Shown here piece by piece: positions 60,994 to 64,000 of a stretch of 64,000 nt of DNA (the first letter of the stretch is position 1; every line of letters starts with the position of its first letter). A model generated the notes under the pieces. That model did not search any database, was not told the origin of the DNA, and saw only the letters and a program-made list of their open reading frames with translations. The translations under genes and the position numbers were made by a program. Source of the DNA: Cellulomonas hominis (GTDB lineage: Bacteria > Actinomycetota > Actinomycetes > Actinomycetales > Cellulomonadaceae); contig NZ_CABEGA010000009.1 of assembly GCF_901521055.1 (NCBI RefSeq), positions 1 to 64,000 on the forward strand. The letters are read 5' to 3'.

Positions 60994-61398
60994 TCACGGC
61001 CCGGCCCCGGGGGTGGCGACGGCGGAGGGCGTCGCGGTCTCCCGGGTGTCGTCCGCGTAGTCGCGGAACGAGACCGAGCCGTCGGCACGCACCTCGACCA
61101 CCGTGGTGCTGCACAGCGGGTGGTCGAACTCCGCGAGCGGGGTGCCGTCCTCGGCCCGCACCACGATCGCGGTGCCGACGCAGGAGGCGTCCTCCTCGCC
61201 CTCCCAGGTCCGGCCGGCGGGGACGCTCACGTCGAGGTCGGTCCCCGTGACGGTGACGAGGACCCTCGAGGACGTCTCGTTCACGACCGCGGGCGCGGAG
61301 GTGCCTCCGTCCCACGGCACGCAGGCCGTCACCGCCGGTGCGAGCACGGCGGCCCCAAGCACGCCGGCGAGCGCCCGGCCTCCGCGTGCTCGGGGCAT
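60994..61398 (-). CDS. Small secreted lipoprotein, function unknown
   Basis: 134 residues. Basic start MPRARGGR, hydrophobic stretch and lipobox LAPAVTAC make a lipoprotein signal peptide (Cys about residue 26). The mature part is a short beta-rich domain (NETSSRVLVTVTGTDLDVSVPAGRTW...) with two further cysteines that could form a disulfide. No family recognised. ATG after GGGAGGAAC. Confidence 0.75.
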   Translation of the reverse strand: MPRARGGRALAGVLGAAVLAPAVTACVPWDGGTSAPAVVNETSSRVLVTVTGTDLDVSVPAGRTWEGEEDASCVGTAIVVRAEDGTPLAEFDHPLCSTTVVEVRADGSVSFRDYADDTRETATPSAVATPGAGP

Positions 61399-61588
61399 CT
61401 CGTTCCTCCCTCGTCGCGCGCGGGCGGCCCGGCGCGGATGGGCGTGGACCCGGGTGGGTCGCGACCCTGCTGACAGTGACCCTGCCGAACGCGTCCGGGT
61501 CGTGAACGGTCCGGCGTTCACCCGATCGGCAGGCCGGGGCCGGGTGCGGACCGGGGGAGCCGCCGGATGGCCCGCCGGCCGCCTGCCG

Positions 61589-62206
61589 TCAGGCCAGGAC
61601 CGAGTACCCCGCGGGCAGCGCGGTCCGCCCGGTCAGCGCGAGCAGCACGGCCGCCGCGTCCCCGCGCGCTGCCGCCGCGTCCGCGGCCAGCGCCAGCGCG
61701 TGCCCGGCGGCCTCGCGGGGGACGTCCGCCGGGAGCGACAGAGCGCGGGCGAGGTCGCACGTGTGCACGACGAGCTCGAACGTGCGGGTCGGGAGGTAGT
61801 CCGCGAGCCGCATGCCGCCCGCCACGGTGCTGATGAGCGCGGTGCCGTCCTGCGCGTCGACGAGGCGGACGACGCGCTCCGCGGTGGCCGCGACCGCGGC
61901 GACCGGGTCCGCGCCGAGCGCGTCGCCGGCCGTGCGGCCCCGGGCGGTCACCTCCGGCCCGGCGGCGACGGCCGTGGTCGCGCGCAGGTACGCGGCCGGC
62001 GACGCGAGGTCCACGCGCACCGCGGGCGCGGCGAGGTACGCCTCGACCGTGAGCAGCGCCCGGGTGGTGTGGCCGACCAGGGCGCGGACGTCCCAGTCGC
62101 CCAGGCCCGGCTCGTCCCAGCGGTCGTCCACGCGGGTGACGGTCGCCGCGAACCACCGCGCGGCCTCGGCGAACGCCCGGCGGGACCCGGACCAGGTCGG
62201 CTCCAT
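61589..62206 (-). CDS. Mycothiol-dependent maleylpyruvate isomerase-fold protein
   Basis: 205 residues. DinB/MDMPI N-terminal helices: ARWFAATVTRVDDRWDEPGLGDWDVRALVGHTTRALLTVEAYL (about 17-59), with the WDVRALVGH metal-histidine motif, and TRTFELVVHTCDLARAL (about 141-157), whose histidines complete the metal site. Typical of TIGR03086-like mycothiol-dependent enzymes; reaction unknown. TACCCT (rev, 62219-62214) ends 8 nt before the ATG: leaderless. Confidence 0.85.
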   Translation of the reverse strand: MEPTWSGSRRAFAEAARWFAATVTRVDDRWDEPGLGDWDVRALVGHTTRALLTVEAYLAAPAVRVDLASPAAYLRATTAVAAGPEVTARGRTAGDALGADPVAAVAATAERVVRLVDAQDGTALISTVAGGMRLADYLPTRTFELVVHTCDLARALSLPADVPREAAGHALALAADAAAARGDAAAVLLALTGRTALPAGYSVLA

Positions 62207-62240
62207 GCCGGTCAGGGTAGGTCCGCCGGGCCGCGAAGCG

Positions 62241-63695
62241 TCAGGCGTGCCCCGCCTCGCCCTCGACGGTCTCGGCCAGCACCTGCTCGACCGACGCGTG
62301 CCGCATGCCGCGCAGCGACACGAACGCCACGGCGGCGGCGGCCATCGCGAGGACCGCACCGACGGCGAACGCGCTGTGCAGGCCGGACTCGTAGGCGCCG
62401 GTCGCGAGCGCCGCGCCGGCCGCGTCGAGGTGCGCGGGCACCGCGCCCTGGGCGAGGCCCTCGAGCTCGTGCTCGCCGAGGCCGAGCCCGGCCGCTCCGG
62501 AGCCGACCCGCGCGGCGACGACCGCCGACATGACGGCCGTGCCCAGCGCCCCGCCGATCTGGATGCAGGTGGACTGGAACCCGCCGGCGACGCCCGCCAG
62601 GTGCACGGGCGCGGACCCGACGACCGCCTCCGCACCCGCGGTGATGGTCATGCCGGCACCGAACGCGAGCACGACGAACGCCGCCGCGATGACGCCGTAG
62701 GACGAGTCGGCCGACGCGTCGAGCAGCACGAGGAGCGCCACGGCGGTCAGGCCGAGGCTGAGCACCGCGGTGAACCGGGTCCCGAGCCGCGACACCAGCA
62801 GGGCGCCGACCGGAGCGGCGACGATCGACAGGGCGCTGAGCGGCAGGATCATGACGCCCGCCTGGAGGCCCGTCGCGCCGCGCAGGTTGATGAAGAACAT
62901 CGGCAGCAGGAACGTCGCGCCGAGCAGGACGAAGAAGTTCACCGCGATGATCAGGCCGCCGGTCGCCACGGTGGTGCCGCGGAACAGGGACAGCGGCAGC
63001 AGCGCGTTGGCGGTGCGCGCCTGCAGGGCGAGGAAGCCGGCGATCACGAGCACGCCCGCGGCGAGCAGGCCGAGGGTGCGGGGGGAGCCCCAGCCCCAGG
63101 ACTCCGACTGGACGATCGCGAAGACGGTCGCGCACAGGCCGACGCCGAGCACGACCACGCCGCGGACGTCGAACCGGCCCTCGGACGGGAAGCTGGTGCG
63201 GGGCAGCAGGAACGCGGAGTACACGAGCCCGATCGCGGCGACCGGGACGTTGACGTAGAAGACGGACTCCCACCCGAACGACGCCTCCAGCGCGCCTGCG
63301 AGCGTCGGCCCCGCCGCGATGGCGATGCTCGAGATGCCGCCCCAGAGGCCGACCGCCATGCCGAACTTCTCGCGCGGGAAGGTGGCGCGCAGCATGGCGA
63401 GCGTCTGCGGCATGAGCACCGCGGCGCCGATGCCCTGCACGACGCGGAACGCGATGACGGCGCCGGCGGTCGACGACAGGCCGATGGCGACGCTCGCGGC
63501 GGTGAACACCACGAGGCCCACGAGGTACAGGGTGCGGTGGCCGTACTTGTCGCCGAGCTTGCCGGCCAGGATCAGGAACACCGCGAGCCCGAGCAGGTAG
63601 CCGTGGGTGATCCACTGGAGCTGCGCGAACGAGGTGCCGAGGTCGGCGGCGATCGCGGGGTTCACGATCGACACGACGGTCGAGTCGAGGCCCAC
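62241..63695 (-). CDS. 14-TM MFS drug transporter (EmrB/QacA, DHA2), 5' end damaged
   Basis: 484 residues from the first available start. GLDSTVVSIVNPAIAADLG (family motif D1), LAGKLGDKYGHRTLYLVG (motif A), VVQGIGAAVLMP (motif B-like) and GPTLAGAL (motif C) define DHA2; about 13-14 helices. In the same frame the natural N terminus continues upstream to about 63766 (ARPLRGRPLLTLVGVAFGLF, the first half of TM1) but that stretch contains no ATG, GTG or TTG before a stop near 63826. The GTG at 63695 would start within TM1. The native start appears lost. Confidence 0.8.
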   Translation of the reverse strand: MGLDSTVVSIVNPAIAADLGTSFAQLQWITHGYLLGLAVFLILAGKLGDKYGHRTLYLVGLVVFTAASVAIGLSSTAGAVIAFRVVQGIGAAVLMPQTLAMLRATFPREKFGMAVGLWGGISSIAIAAGPTLAGALEASFGWESVFYVNVPVAAIGLVYSAFLLPRTSFPSEGRFDVRGVVVLGVGLCATVFAIVQSESWGWGSPRTLGLLAAGVLVIAGFLALQARTANALLPLSLFRGTTVATGGLIIAVNFFVLLGATFLLPMFFINLRGATGLQAGVMILPLSALSIVAAPVGALLVSRLGTRFTAVLSLGLTAVALLVLLDASADSSYGVIAAAFVVLAFGAGMTITAGAEAVVGSAPVHLAGVAGGFQSTCIQIGGALGTAVMSAVVAARVGSGAAGLGLGEHELEGLAQGAVPAHLDAAGAALATGAYESGLHSAFAVGAVLAMAAAAVAFVSLRGMRHASVEQVLAETVEGEAGHA

Positions 63696-63769
63696 CAGGA
63701 ACAGGCCGAACGCGACGCCGACGAGCGTGAGCAGGGGCCGTCCGCGCAGGGGGCGCGCCGGGCCGGTGG

Positions 63770-64000
63770 GCGGCGACCACCGCGCTGCCCGCCGCCGCGC
63801 CCACCGCGATGCCCAGGTTGAACGTCACCGGGATGAGCGTCCCCGCGAGCGACCGCAGCCGCGGTCCCGCGGCCCGCATGATCGCCGTCTGTGCCAGCGG
63901 CGGGAACGCGCCGGTGGCCAGGCCCCACACGGCGACGAGCGCCAGGTCGACCGCCGCCGCGCGGCCGAGCACCCCGAGCAGGGCGAGCACGACGGTGACG
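63770..64000 (-). pseudogene. C-terminal fragment of a second MFS transporter
   Basis: In the frame one base off from the DHA2 gene, the strand reads VLALLGVLGRAAAVDLALVAVWGLATG then PPLAQTAIMRAAG and TLIPVTFNLGIAVGAAAGSAVVA, which is TM10-TM11 of a 12-TM DHA1 (Cmx/AraJ-like) exporter. TM12 and a proper stop are missing: the frame runs on as a shadow through the DHA2 gene. The gene is cut by the window edge and appears truncated at its junction with the DHA2 gene, around 63770-63785. Confidence 0.65.

Overview
This window is about 64 kb of very GC-rich DNA from a Gram-positive actinobacterium. Gene content points to Micrococcales, probably Cellulomonas or a close relative: a WhiB7 with an AT-hook, AdnAB helicase-nuclease, mycoredoxin, UvrD2, a DUF3107/ferritin-like/TetR neighbourhood, an actinobacterial lon-like PDZ protease and many leaderless genes. 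The genus is an inference. The left end is an assembly artefact: bases 118-175 are an untrimmed Illumina flow-cell/Nextera P7 adapter with its i7 index, so native sequence probably starts near base 176 and this is probably a contig end.

Layout. (1) 0.4-8 kb: icd; a ROK regulator with an orphan sugar-type ABC ATPase; purU; a GNAT acetyltransferase; and a one-carbon operon glyA-folD preceded by a ZTP (pfl) riboswitch. A non-coding 56-bp tandem repeat follows folD. (2) 8-17.4 kb: cytosine-permease-like transporter with cysteine hydrolase, PatB/MalY C-S lyase, a DrrAB-type ABC exporter divergent from an unusual coiled-coil TetR regulator with two operator copies between them, exonuclease III, and an MFS exporter divergent from an ArsR-type regulator with a perfect palindrome between them. 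(3) 17.4-30.6 kb: galK with a DeoR regulator, NmrA-like protein, Mrp ATPase, DUF1003 plus a membrane-less MgtE_N/CBS protein, YflT-like protein, aminopeptidase P, PHP phosphoesterase with MarC, MpaB-like protein, and DEAD-box helicase.

(4) 30.9-56.8 kb is a conserved actinobacterial chromosome segment, essentially collinear (from memory) with M. tuberculosis Rv3211 down to Rv3193c: DEAD helicase, ferritin-like protein, DUF3107, TetR, adnA-adnB, nudC, mycoredoxin, uvrD2, whiB7, zinc protease, PDZ/Lon-like protease and UPF0182. An MFS exporter, an aminoglycoside/macrolide-phosphotransferase-fold kinase and a YhcG-type PD-(D/E)XK nuclease sit inside it. The whiB7 gene has a long leader with a 66-codon upstream ORF, a terminator hairpin and a 10-bp sequence inside the upstream ORF that could act as an antiterminator. 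(5) 56.8-64 kb: a repeat/hairpin block, initiator tRNA-fMet, a LAL-type LuxR activator with a DUF4386 membrane protein, a small lipoprotein, a mycothiol-dependent-isomerase-fold protein, and a 14-TM MFS exporter whose 5' end is fused out of frame to the tail of a second MFS gene at the window edge.

A recurrent signal is a -10-like hexamer ending 7-8 nt before the start codon at about 21 genes, implying leaderless transcripts; it was used to choose several start codons. The central segment joins DNA-end processing (AdnAB, UvrD2), redox repair (mycoredoxin), NAD-nucleotide hydrolysis (NudC) and intrinsic antibiotic resistance (WhiB7), so it reads as a stress-survival neighbourhood.
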